DNA from: Opitutales bacterium
GTDB taxonomy: Bacteria; Verrucomicrobiota; Verrucomicrobiia; Opitutales; JAJFLR01
NCBI GenBank assembly: GCA_021772565.1
Contig: JAJFLR010000054.1
Span: 1-64,000 of the forward strand
Reading direction: 5' to 3'
Length of the DNA: 64,000 nt
Part shown: positions 46,204-53,993 of the stretch, piece by piece
Position numbering within the stretch: position 1 is the stretch's first letter
How the letters are laid out: every line of letters begins with the position of its first letter
Translations under genes and position numbers: made by a program
Notes under the pieces: generated by a model
Seen by the model: only the letters and a program-made list of their open reading frames with translations
Told to the model about the DNA's origin: nothing
The model's database searches: none

Positions 46204-47602
46204 ATGACAGAGTTATCCTCAAATCGAATTTTATTACTGGGTTTTGATTCAGCTGACTGGAAGATGATTCGTCCTCTACTTGACGACGATAAAATGCCCA
46301 ATCTTAAGGCTCTTATGGGCCAGGGTGTTCATGGAAATTTACGAACGTTGACACCTGCGATTTCTCCTATGCTTTGGAACAGTATCGCAACCGGTAAGCA
46401 CGGTGATCAACATGGAATACTCGGCTTCGTTGAACCTCGGCCGGATGGTCAGGGAATTCAACCTGCCAGCAGCCATTCTCGTAAGTGTAAAGCCATTTGG
46501 CAGATTATTTCAGAAAGCAATAAGCGGGCAGATGTTGTTAACTGGTTTGCTTCGCATCCGGCAGAAAATATTCCACGGTTCCGCGAACTCGATTTGGAAA
46601 AAGATCATCGTCCAAAACAATTAATCCATCGTTTGGCTCAACTCTATACAATACATGCTGCGGGAACCTGGTTGGCGGAAAAAGATGACTGGGATTTTCT
46701 GGCAGTCTATTATGAGTCGATCGATCATTTTTCTCATGACTTTATGGAATTTCATCCACCACGAATGGACCATGTGAATGAGGCAGATTTTGATATTTAT
46801 CAAAACGTCATGACTGAAATCTACGCATATCACGATCAGATTCTCGGGCGTTATTTAGATATAGTCGATGATGAAACAACTGTTATCGTTGTCTCCGATC
46901 ACGGATTTCATAGCGACCATCTAAGGCCTGCAGGCAGTAGTTCGATGCAGGCCAATCCTGTAAGCTGGCATCGGGAAAATGGTATTTTGGTAGCAAAAGG
47001 ACCTAAAATTAAAGAAGATGAAAATATTTACGGCATGTCGTTATTGGATATTGCTCCGACAATTCTTGCTCTGCTTGATTTAGATGTGCCAACTGATATG
47101 GATGGTAATGCTCAACGTCAATGGTGGAAGAAAATACCTGAGATAAATTATATCGAAAGTTACGAATCCGTATCAGTGGATAGCGAAAAAGATGGTTCTA
47201 CTATAGTGGATCCACAAGCAGCTACAGCCAGCATGAAACAGTTAGCTGCACTCGGTTATTTACCGGATCTTTCAACCAAAAATGAGGATCTTATCAAACA
47301 AGCCCAACATTCACAATTGGCAACTTTGGCGTTAATATTTGATGAATCCAGATGTTGATCGTTCACAATCAAATCCTGAAGCGTTATTGCTTGAGTATTA
47401 CCAACGACACTTGGATGAATGTCGACGATGGTTATCTACACAAACAAACATAAGAAGTCTATTTATTGAACATCGCGATTTTTTATATGATTCAGAAAAT
47501 TCTGCTCAAAAAATATCTACATTTATAAATCAAACATTAAATTTGCAAAAAATGATAGGTGTAATTGATATAAAATTATATCGGCAAAAGGAAAATGAAT
47601 AA
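46204..47602 (+). pseudogene. Truncated phosphodiesterase-sulfotransferase gene, paralogue of 42695-44516
   Basis: The first frame (46204-47358, 384 residues) is a nearly complete type I phosphodiesterase domain: LLLGFDSADWKMI, SPMLWNSIATGKHG, YYESIDHFSHDFMEFHPP, VVSDHGFHSDHLRP and SLLDIAPTILALL. The nucleophile position is Asn59 where the paralogue has Thr. It stops soon after the catalytic domain. A second frame (47339-47602) continues with the C-terminal end of the sulfotransferase domain (ECRRWLSTQTNIRSLFIEH, then DIKLYRQKENE), similar to the end of the paralogue. TPRs and the P-loop are gone. A deletion with frameshift near 47335-47345 explains both. Confidence 0.75.
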
Positions 47603-47880
47603 CGATTTTCAACATCAGGGGACAGACAGTGATCCCTATGCATTTGATCTTGTCTGGCGTGAGGATCAGGAAGCCTTAACAGAAAGTCATATTGTACCCC
47701 AACTCGATACAGTTTTAAATTTGTTCAGGCAATTGCGTTCTGATGTCGATAACGAATTTAATCTGAAGAAGACCAAGTTGGGTCGATTTGGTGGTGAGGG
47801 TCTTTCTTTGGATACATACCCGTTTGGTTGGTGCATGATTATCAATCAGGAAGTATACAAGAGGGCAAAAAAACAGGAAG
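47595..47880 (+). pseudogene. Truncated hypothetical gene fragment
   Basis: About 95 residues of a protein I do not recognise (begins MNNDFQHQGTDSDPYAFDLV; later KLGRFGGEGLSLDTYPFGWC). It starts 8 bases inside the remnant before it, as in a real operon. From about 47880 on, the frame runs into the antisense of a PEP-CTERM-like gene, so the listed 3' end is the junction, not a real stop. The formal stop is at 48014. Confidence 0.55.
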
Positions 47881-48173
47881 TTATTAAAAACAACTTTGTC
47901 GTTACTATCCTCTCCCTCAAGAAGGACTCGGTCATCACCGAGGCCATTAAATTTAAGATCGTTAGTGGTATCTCCATTAATATCGATGTTTGTAAATCCT
48001 ATAGTTGCAATTGATACATTTGAAAGTGTCGATTGAGTGACAGCTGAGTATCCATCCGTCGCAGAAGTAAAAGCAACTGCACTGGCAATTAATGGTGCAA
48101 TTTTTTGTGTCTTTTGCTTACTCCTTTCGATAACGTCTTTTAAGGAACTGAGTGGGGAGATTTTCTTTTTCAT
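47880..48173 (-). pseudogene. PEP-CTERM-like gene remnant (N-terminal part)
   Basis: The first 98 residues parallel the intact neighbour at 48265-48921: SPLSSLKDVIERSKQKTQKI, ASAVAFTSATDGYSAV, NVSIATIGFTNIDINGDTTN against the corresponding stretches. Beyond residue 98 the frame enters the antisense of the fragment at 47595-47880, so the rest of the protein and the PEP-CTERM anchor are lost. It marks one side of a rearrangement junction. Confidence 0.7.
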
Positions 48174-48264
48174 AATATAGTTTAAGGTTTGTTGATTGAT
48201 AATAGTTTCATTATTCTACCTAAATCCATATTTTGTGATACGGCAGGAGTTTATTAGATTTTAA

Positions 48265-48921
48265 TCAAGAATTTTTTGCTTTGTGAAGGCTGTGACGAAG
48301 AGCAATTACAGCTGATGCACCGAGCGCTAAAACAGCAGCTGTTTCACTTGGCTCCGGTACTGTTATAGCAGTAGCAGTATCACTTTCATATTTAGCACTG
48401 ACCAATGTGAAGCCGGTAAAATTACCCGTATTCGGTTTATTTACAACCATGTAACCATATTTTTGGAAGCTGCCGATATCAAATTTAAAGCCAAGATAAA
48501 AATTACCCGATTGCCCACCTAATCCTGATGTGGGCGATCCATTAGCATATAATACTGTACTTTGGGAAAAAGTTTGTCCTGCGTTTATTAAAGAACCTAT
48601 GGATAGTTGGTCTGGATAGAGTGAAGTGTTTTCTACCAATTGGTCGTAGCCGTCAATACCACCAAGGAAAAAGCCATTAATACCAGATGTTGGATCAAAA
48701 CTAAAGTCGTTATTAGCATCTCCATTGATGTCTATATTTGTAACGCTTGATGTCGATATCGCTACATTTGAAAGTGCTGACACAGTAACAACTGCATATC
48801 CATCAGTAGCTGCAGTTAAGGCCGCAGCACTCGCTATTAAAGGCGCAACACGTTGCGTCTTTTGTTTGGCATTTTGTAAAACTTCCTCTAGCGAACTAAG
48901 TGGTGATTTTTGATTATTCAT
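48265..48921 (-). CDS. PEP-CTERM sorting-domain protein
   Basis: A 218-residue secreted protein. An N-terminal segment SPLSSLEEVLQNAKQKTQRV precedes a hydrophobic signal region (LIASAAALTAATDGYAVV). The mature part is Gly/Ser/Asn-rich with a Ca-loop-like DINGDANNDFSFD. The C-terminus is the PEP-CTERM tripartite signal: VPEPS, a hydrophobic stretch and a basic tail RHSLHKAKNS. The signal should be cut by an exosortase, leaving the protein on the surface or in the matrix. No exosortase gene is in the window. The N-terminal segment before the signal peptide is unusual and shared with the remnant at 47880-48173. Confidence 0.85.
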   Translation of the reverse strand: MNNQKSPLSSLEEVLQNAKQKTQRVAPLIASAAALTAATDGYAVVTVSALSNVAISTSSVTNIDINGDANNDFSFDPTSGINGFFLGGIDGYDQLVENTSLYPDQLSIGSLINAGQTFSQSTVLYANGSPTSGLGGQSGNFYLGFKFDIGSFQKYGYMVVNKPNTGNFTGFTLVSAKYESDTATAITVPEPSETAAVLALGASAVIALRHSLHKAKNS

Positions 48922-49152
48922 GTCATGAAATTTTGCTTTTTTTTATTTATGTCAACTATGCAAATTATTATAATAAATTTTTTAAGTGAGTTAATTGTGA
49001 ATAACGTATTGTGCATTTTTAATAGCAAACAAATCTCGTATCTTTTCATAAAGAATGCATTGAAAATTGAAAAGAGCCTAGCTGCAATTTAGGTAAAAGA
49101 TTAGTATCAAGATTAAGAGCAAGGTGAGAATATGGATTTTAAATTGTGAGAC

Positions 49153-50520
49153 TTAAAGTAATTCTTTAGCTAATTCTTTTCCTTGTTCTAAATTCATAAT
49201 TATACCATTAAGCTGGGCGTCATAGATTTCGTTTAATATTTTTTTAAACTCCGGGCCGGGGTTGGCACCAAGTTCAATCAAGTGACGTCCTTGTAATATT
49301 GGTTTTGGAACGCTGTCTTTGACTGCTAATTCTTCAGCTCGTTTTAGCAACCATTCACCTTCTATAAATTTTGAAACCGTTTTTGGCGGACGACCGTGCA
49401 TATCAGCACTCGCTACTCTAACGAGCCGATCAATTCGTTTAACTTTGCGTGCGAGCTTTCTAATTGCACTGTCACTTGCATTTGTTTTGTAAAACTCAAA
49501 CGGTCGCATGTGATTTTGTACCAGGGCTATGACATCGTTTATTAAATCTTTTTGACGTGTCATATCGGATAAAAATCTGCGTGTTGGATTATCACCCTTT
49601 AAATCATGTCGAGGAGAGCGAATACGCCCATCGATTATTTCAGTGGTTGCCGGTTTGCCAAAATCATGACAGAGAACAGCAAAGCCAATTATTAAATCTT
49701 CCACATCGTTATTAATTTTTTCACGAGCAAAGGCGTCCATACAATGTAAAGTGTGCGTCCAGACATCGCCTTCGGGGTGCCATTCAGGATCTTGTTGGCA
49801 ACCGATTAATGATTCAAGTTGTGGAAAGTATTTTATCCAGCCAGATTCTTTTAAAAAATTTAAACCGATCGAAGGTTGTGCTCCCAAAAGTATTAGTTTC
49901 TTCCATTCATCAAAAATTCTTTCGTGAGATAAATTTTCAGGAGTAATTTTTTTACATAACTCAATTGTTTCCGGAGCAACATGCATTTTGAATCGAGCAG
50001 CAAACTGCATGGCTCTTAAAACTCGCAGGGGGTCTTCGATAAATTTATCTGAAGTATGTCGAATGACGCCTTTTTCTAAATCCTGTTTTCCATTATAAGG
50101 ATCAATAATTTCATTTGATTGAATATCCCAATAAATTGCATTGATAGTAAAGTCGCGCCGTGAGGCCGCTTCTTCGATAGACATTGATGGGTCACCCTCA
50201 ACTGAAAATCCTTTGTGTCCCGGTGCTATTTTTGATTCACGGCGAGGCAGTGCAATGTCAATATTATGGTGGTGAATTTTAAATACGCCAAAAGATCGAC
50301 CAACTTCCGACAAAACAAATTTTTCCTTGAGCAATGATTCCAAACGGTCAGAGTCAATTCCAAAAACTTCGATATCGGCATCTTTGATTGGATTATCTAA
50401 CAGAGCATCGCGTACAGAACCGCCAACTAAATAGGCTTTGCCGCCGTTATTATTTATTGTAGTTAAAATTTCCAAACAGACTGACCGCAAATTTTCTGTT
50501 ATAGAATCAATCGTTATCAT
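49153..50520 (-). CDS. CCA tRNA nucleotidyltransferase/poly(A) polymerase family, with HD domain
   Basis: A 455-residue enzyme adding or repairing the 3' CCA of tRNAs. The nucleotidyltransferase head has AYLVGGSVRDALL and the catalytic pair DADIEVFGID. RRDFTINAIYWD and RVLRAMQFAARF (neck) follow. An HD domain (CHDFGKPATTEI) in the C-terminal half may give phosphatase activity, as in the E. coli type. A polyA polymerase identity cannot be ruled out. I use ATG 50520, 10 bases after the stop of the gmhA-like gene; ATG 50550 would overlap it by 20 bases. Confidence 0.9.
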   Translation of the reverse strand: MITIDSITENLRSVCLEILTTINNNGGKAYLVGGSVRDALLDNPIKDADIEVFGIDSDRLESLLKEKFVLSEVGRSFGVFKIHHHNIDIALPRRESKIAPGHKGFSVEGDPSMSIEEAASRRDFTINAIYWDIQSNEIIDPYNGKQDLEKGVIRHTSDKFIEDPLRVLRAMQFAARFKMHVAPETIELCKKITPENLSHERIFDEWKKLILLGAQPSIGLNFLKESGWIKYFPQLESLIGCQQDPEWHPEGDVWTHTLHCMDAFAREKINNDVEDLIIGFAVLCHDFGKPATTEIIDGRIRSPRHDLKGDNPTRRFLSDMTRQKDLINDVIALVQNHMRPFEFYKTNASDSAIRKLARKVKRIDRLVRVASADMHGRPPKTVSKFIEGEWLLKRAEELAVKDSVPKPILQGRHLIELGANPGPEFKKILNEIYDAQLNGIIMNLEQGKELAKELL

Positions 50521-50530
50521 TTTTACAGAA

Positions 50531-51187
50531 TCAATCCTGAAATAACTCATCTTCCAACATTAAACAAATACAATGATATATTGGTAAATGATATTCCTGA
50601 ATTCGATAAACGTTATTGTCAGGAACGCAAATGCAGAGATCGACCTCTTTTATTAATCTGCCACCACTTGAGCCACTCAATCCAATTGTCGTCATTGACT
50701 TTGCTTTAGCGACATTTGCAGCGTGTAAAACGTTAATAGAGTTTCCTGATGTACTGATACATAACAATGCATCACCCTCATTACCCAGTCCCCAGGTAAG
50801 CTGAGCAAAAGCGTATTCAGCATTTCTATCGTTAGAAAAAGCTGTGATCAGAGAATTAAAATTAGTGAGAGGAATTGTTGGCAATGCACCCTCCAGATTT
50901 TCGGCTAATTCTGGTCCCAGTTTTTTTTGCCAATCGAAAGATAGGGGTCTGTCTTTACCAAATTTTTTTAAAAGTTCACCTGATATATGATCTGCATCAG
51001 AGGCACTGCCGCCATTTCCGCAAATCAAAAGTTTATTGCCGGATTTGAAAACATTTAACAGTTTGTTATAAGTCTGTTCAATTTCAGTCTGGCAAGATAT
51101 TAGATCAGGATAATTATTTATCAAAATTTCCAAATGTTTTTTCATTTTTTTGAGTTCAGGTATAAAATCCTTTTCTGATAAGTTCAT
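50531..51187 (-). CDS. gmhA: SIS-domain phosphoheptose isomerase (GmhA-like)
   Basis: A 218-residue SIS-fold isomerase that likely makes D-glycero-D-manno-heptose 7-phosphate for the lipopolysaccharide core. Motifs are KLLICGNGGSASDADHISGE (near 52-71), LCISTSGNSINVLHAA and TIGLSGSSGGRL. The DADH pattern and the terminal YHLPIYHCICLMLEDELF are typical of GmhA. It precedes the CCA-adding gene by 10 bases. Other heptose genes are not in the window. Confidence 0.9.
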   Translation of the reverse strand: MNLSEKDFIPELKKMKKHLEILINNYPDLISCQTEIEQTYNKLLNVFKSGNKLLICGNGGSASDADHISGELLKKFGKDRPLSFDWQKKLGPELAENLEGALPTIPLTNFNSLITAFSNDRNAEYAFAQLTWGLGNEGDALLCISTSGNSINVLHAANVAKAKSMTTIGLSGSSGGRLIKEVDLCICVPDNNVYRIQEYHLPIYHCICLMLEDELFQD

Positions 51188-51306
51188 AGCCTTTCAGATA
51201 CGAGTCAAGATCAGGATTAATATAGGTAAATATTTATCAATTGTATTGATTGCCTAAACTCTCATGCTGGCTCTAAATATTTTTGAAAAACCATTAGTAA
51301 TGCAAA

Positions 51307-52869
51307 ATGTCAAATAAGCTGGAAAATATTTCATTAGTTTCACTAGCGACTGTCGGATCGAGAATCTTGGGGTTGCTACGTGATATTTTAGTTTTTTCTA
51401 TATTTGGCACAACGGTAATAAACTCAGCTTTTCAATTTGCATTTACACTACCAAATCTTTTCCGACGATTACTGGGCGAAGGTGCGTTAACATCAGCAGT
51501 AGTTCCATTATTATCTGATGAATTAAAAAACAATGACAGAAAATCGCTATTTGATTTATTTAATAAAATTCTGACGCGAACTTTTATTACGCTTCTCATA
51601 ATAATATTAGTAATGATAGTTTTGCTAATATTGTTGCGCAATAACGATGGGTTACCGCATCGATGGCATTTGGGTGCTGAGTATGGAATTGTATTGTTAC
51701 CGTATATGGCGTTGGTTTGCTTAGCTGCTTTATTTGCAGCCGGTTTAAACGTATTCAATCATTTTATCACACCTGCCCTAACACCTATAATATTTAATTT
51801 TATTCTGATAGTATCGCTCGGAGTATTTGGATGTTTATTTAGTGAAACTGCAGAAGTGAGAATTTGGTTTTTATGTGCCGGAGTTTTAATTGGTGGCTTG
51901 GCCCAAGCAATTATCACAGCAAGGGCATTTCAAAAGAAAGGGTGGCAGCCAAAATTTGATTTAAGATTTTCGAAAAAAATTAGTGAGTTACTATCGCTTT
52001 TTTTACCTGGCTTAGCTGGAGCTGCTATTGTGCAAATCAATATACTGGTATCGAGAGTATTAGCTTTCAGCCTTGATGAATCAGCAGTTTCAATTCTGTA
52101 TTTAGCTAGTCGTCTGATTGAGTTACCACTAGGGATTTTTGCAATATCGGTGACTACTGTATTGTTTCCCAATTTATCGCTGTTTGCTTCAAAGAAAGAT
52201 TTTGATGGATTCGCAAAAGAGGGTGCTCATGGGATTCGCCTAATCTTAGCTATTACACTTCCCGCTGCTCTGGGATTAATAGTTCTACGAAAGCCCATAC
52301 TGACATTGTTATTTGACTGGGGTGCTTTTGGATCAGCTGAAGTGTCAGAAACTGCTTCACCTCTTTTAATCATGGCAATTGGTCTACCATTTTATTCCTG
52401 GATAATTTTGATGACCAGAAAGTATCACGCATTAAAAGACATGACAACTCCCGTTAAATTATCATTTCAAAATTTAATTTTAAACGTAGTATTGAGTCTT
52501 TTGCTCATGCATAAATTTGGCGTTAACGGATTGGCCACAGCAAATACATTGGCTTTAGTATGTCACAGCATTTTAATGTATTGGTTTCTGGTTAAAAAGC
52601 GTCCCGAAATATCTAGATACATAATGCCATATCAATTTCTTATAATACTATTTGCCGGATGTGGAATGTCAGTTGTTACTTTTCTTGGTTGGAGTTTTGT
52701 TAGTTCAGTCATCTCGTCAGAAAAAATTGCTGCACTTATCTGCGTTATTACAATAATTCCACTTGGAATGTTAACATATTTTTTGTCACTAAATTTATTG
52801 AGATTCAAGGAGTGGGAAGATTTACTGGAGTTAATTTTAACACCACTAAGAAAATTTAAATTATTCTAG
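51307..52869 (+). CDS. murJ: Lipid II flippase MurJ
   Basis: A 520-residue integral membrane protein with 14 predicted spans, of the MVF/MOP superfamily. It moves the peptidoglycan precursor lipid II to the periplasmic face. The N-terminus SRILGLLRDILVFSIFG and the Asp/Arg-containing PNLFRRLLGEGALTSAVVP segment are diagnostic. Normal length. It has a lone transcription unit divergent from the gmhA-CCA set, no Shine-Dalgarno and an AT-rich leader. Confidence 0.94.
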   Translation: MSNKLENISLVSLATVGSRILGLLRDILVFSIFGTTVINSAFQFAFTLPNLFRRLLGEGALTSAVVPLLSDELKNNDRKSLFDLFNKILTRTFITLLIIILVMIVLLILLRNNDGLPHRWHLGAEYGIVLLPYMALVCLAALFAAGLNVFNHFITPALTPIIFNFILIVSLGVFGCLFSETAEVRIWFLCAGVLIGGLAQAIITARAFQKKGWQPKFDLRFSKKISELLSLFLPGLAGAAIVQINILVSRVLAFSLDESAVSILYLASRLIELPLGIFAISVTTVLFPNLSLFASKKDFDGFAKEGAHGIRLILAITLPAALGLIVLRKPILTLLFDWGAFGSAEVSETASPLLIMAIGLPFYSWIILMTRKYHALKDMTTPVKLSFQNLILNVVLSLLLMHKFGVNGLATANTLALVCHSILMYWFLVKKRPEISRYIMPYQFLIILFAGCGMSVVTFLGWSFVSSVISSEKIAALICVITIIPLGMLTYFLSLNLLRFKEWEDLLELILTPLRKFKLF

Positions 52870-52948
52870 CATCTGCCATAATAAATTGGAAGATGTCGTT
52901 TTCAACTCGGTACCGAAATAAATCAGTGTATGCAAACAATAGACATAA

Positions 52949-53040
52949 GTCAGATAGATTGCCACACTCTGTATTCACAGTGCTCGCAATGACAACTTGT
53001 CATCGCGAGGAGCAAAGCGACGCGGCGATCCATGATTATT
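52949..53040. repeat. Dispersed intergenic repeat, copy 3 (inverted versus copy 1)
   Basis: agtcagatagattgccaca, gctcgcaatgacaacttgtc, atcgcgaggagcaaagcg and acgcggcgatccatgatta are the reverse complements of the words in copy 1 (28494-28638). The flanking aacaataaaatttt is also similar to the left flank of copy 1. An inner palindrome ctctgtattcacagtg-like stem is visible. It lies between murJ and the exonuclease gene. Confidence 0.75.
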
Positions 53041-53085
53041 TTTTGATTAAACAATAAAATTTTTGGCAATTACTATATCAAAACA

Positions 53086-53955
53086 TTAACTTTCATATCG
53101 CAATTGTGCATCACGATATGCAGTTTTCATTTCCATTAATTCCAATATATCCAACAAGCCTGCCAAATTACTTTGTGGTGGTTTAATTTCATCAAGATGC
53201 ACTTCATACTGAAGGGTTGTGAGCTCAAGATTTTTTTTAAGAAGATCTTTATTTCTATAAACGATGCCTTGAAATCGAACAGGTTTTAATTCACCTGAAT
53301 GGGCAATAATACCTTCAATATTTTTATAAAGATTCAACCATTTGGAGGCAGTTTTAGGGCCAACACCAGGAATTCCCGGAATATTATCTGCTGTATCACC
53401 GATGAGTGAGAGGTAATCCGGAATTTGGTCGGGTTTGACATTAAATTTTTTTTCAACTCCTTCGGGATTGAGTTTTCTCCATCCAAGTTTTGGATTTGCA
53501 GTTGGTGGAGGGAGTAATTGAAAAATTTTGCCCCCGACACATTGAGCCAAGTCTTTGTCGGCACTTACGATGCATACATCATCTCCATTTTCAGCAAATC
53601 GTTTTGCTGCAATACCAATCAGGTCATCAGCTTCAACCCCTTTTTTTTCAATTAAGGCAAATCCTAAACAGACCGCAATATCTTTTAAAAAAGAAAACTG
53701 TTTGCTTAGATCTTCGGGACACTCAGATCGTTGAGCTTTATATTCAGGTAATAGTGCTTCTCTTTTGTCGTCACCCTCCAAATCAAAAAATACGGCGATG
53801 TGATCAGGTTTTTCATCATCTTCAAGGCGCCAGAGAGTTCTGATCCAGCCATGAATGGCATTCGTTGGAAATCCATCAGTACGGGTTAATTCCGGAATTC
53901 CATAAAAAGATCTGAAGGCCAAATTGTGGCCATCGAGCAATAGCCACTTTGCCAT
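53086..53955 (-). CDS. Stand-alone 5'-3' exonuclease (Pol I N-terminal domain-like)
   Basis: A 289-residue flap endonuclease/5'-3' exonuclease. Acidic metal-binding clusters are LLLDGHNLAFRSFYGI, VEADDLIGIAAKR, VSADKDLAQCV and LIGDTADNIPGIPGVGPKTA (helix-hairpin-helix). This is the nuclease found as the N-terminal domain of DNA polymerase I, but here no polymerase follows. It could be the ExoIX type or a split Pol I. The gene lies 38 bases after the stop-to-start gap of the secretin gene transcribed on the same strand, so it may be first in that unit only by distance. Confidence 0.87.
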   Translation of the reverse strand: MAKWLLLDGHNLAFRSFYGIPELTRTDGFPTNAIHGWIRTLWRLEDDEKPDHIAVFFDLEGDDKREALLPEYKAQRSECPEDLSKQFSFLKDIAVCLGFALIEKKGVEADDLIGIAAKRFAENGDDVCIVSADKDLAQCVGGKIFQLLPPPTANPKLGWRKLNPEGVEKKFNVKPDQIPDYLSLIGDTADNIPGIPGVGPKTASKWLNLYKNIEGIIAHSGELKPVRFQGIVYRNKDLLKKNLELTTLQYEVHLDEIKPPQSNLAGLLDILELMEMKTAYRDAQLRYES

Positions 53956-53993
53956 GTTGATTATGAGTTAATGTCGTTTTTACTGTATTCTAT

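Noticed and set aside
47595-48014. Intact 139-residue protein on the plus strand
   Set aside because: Its last 45 residues are the antisense of a PEP-CTERM gene remnant, so the frame is a fusion across a break.
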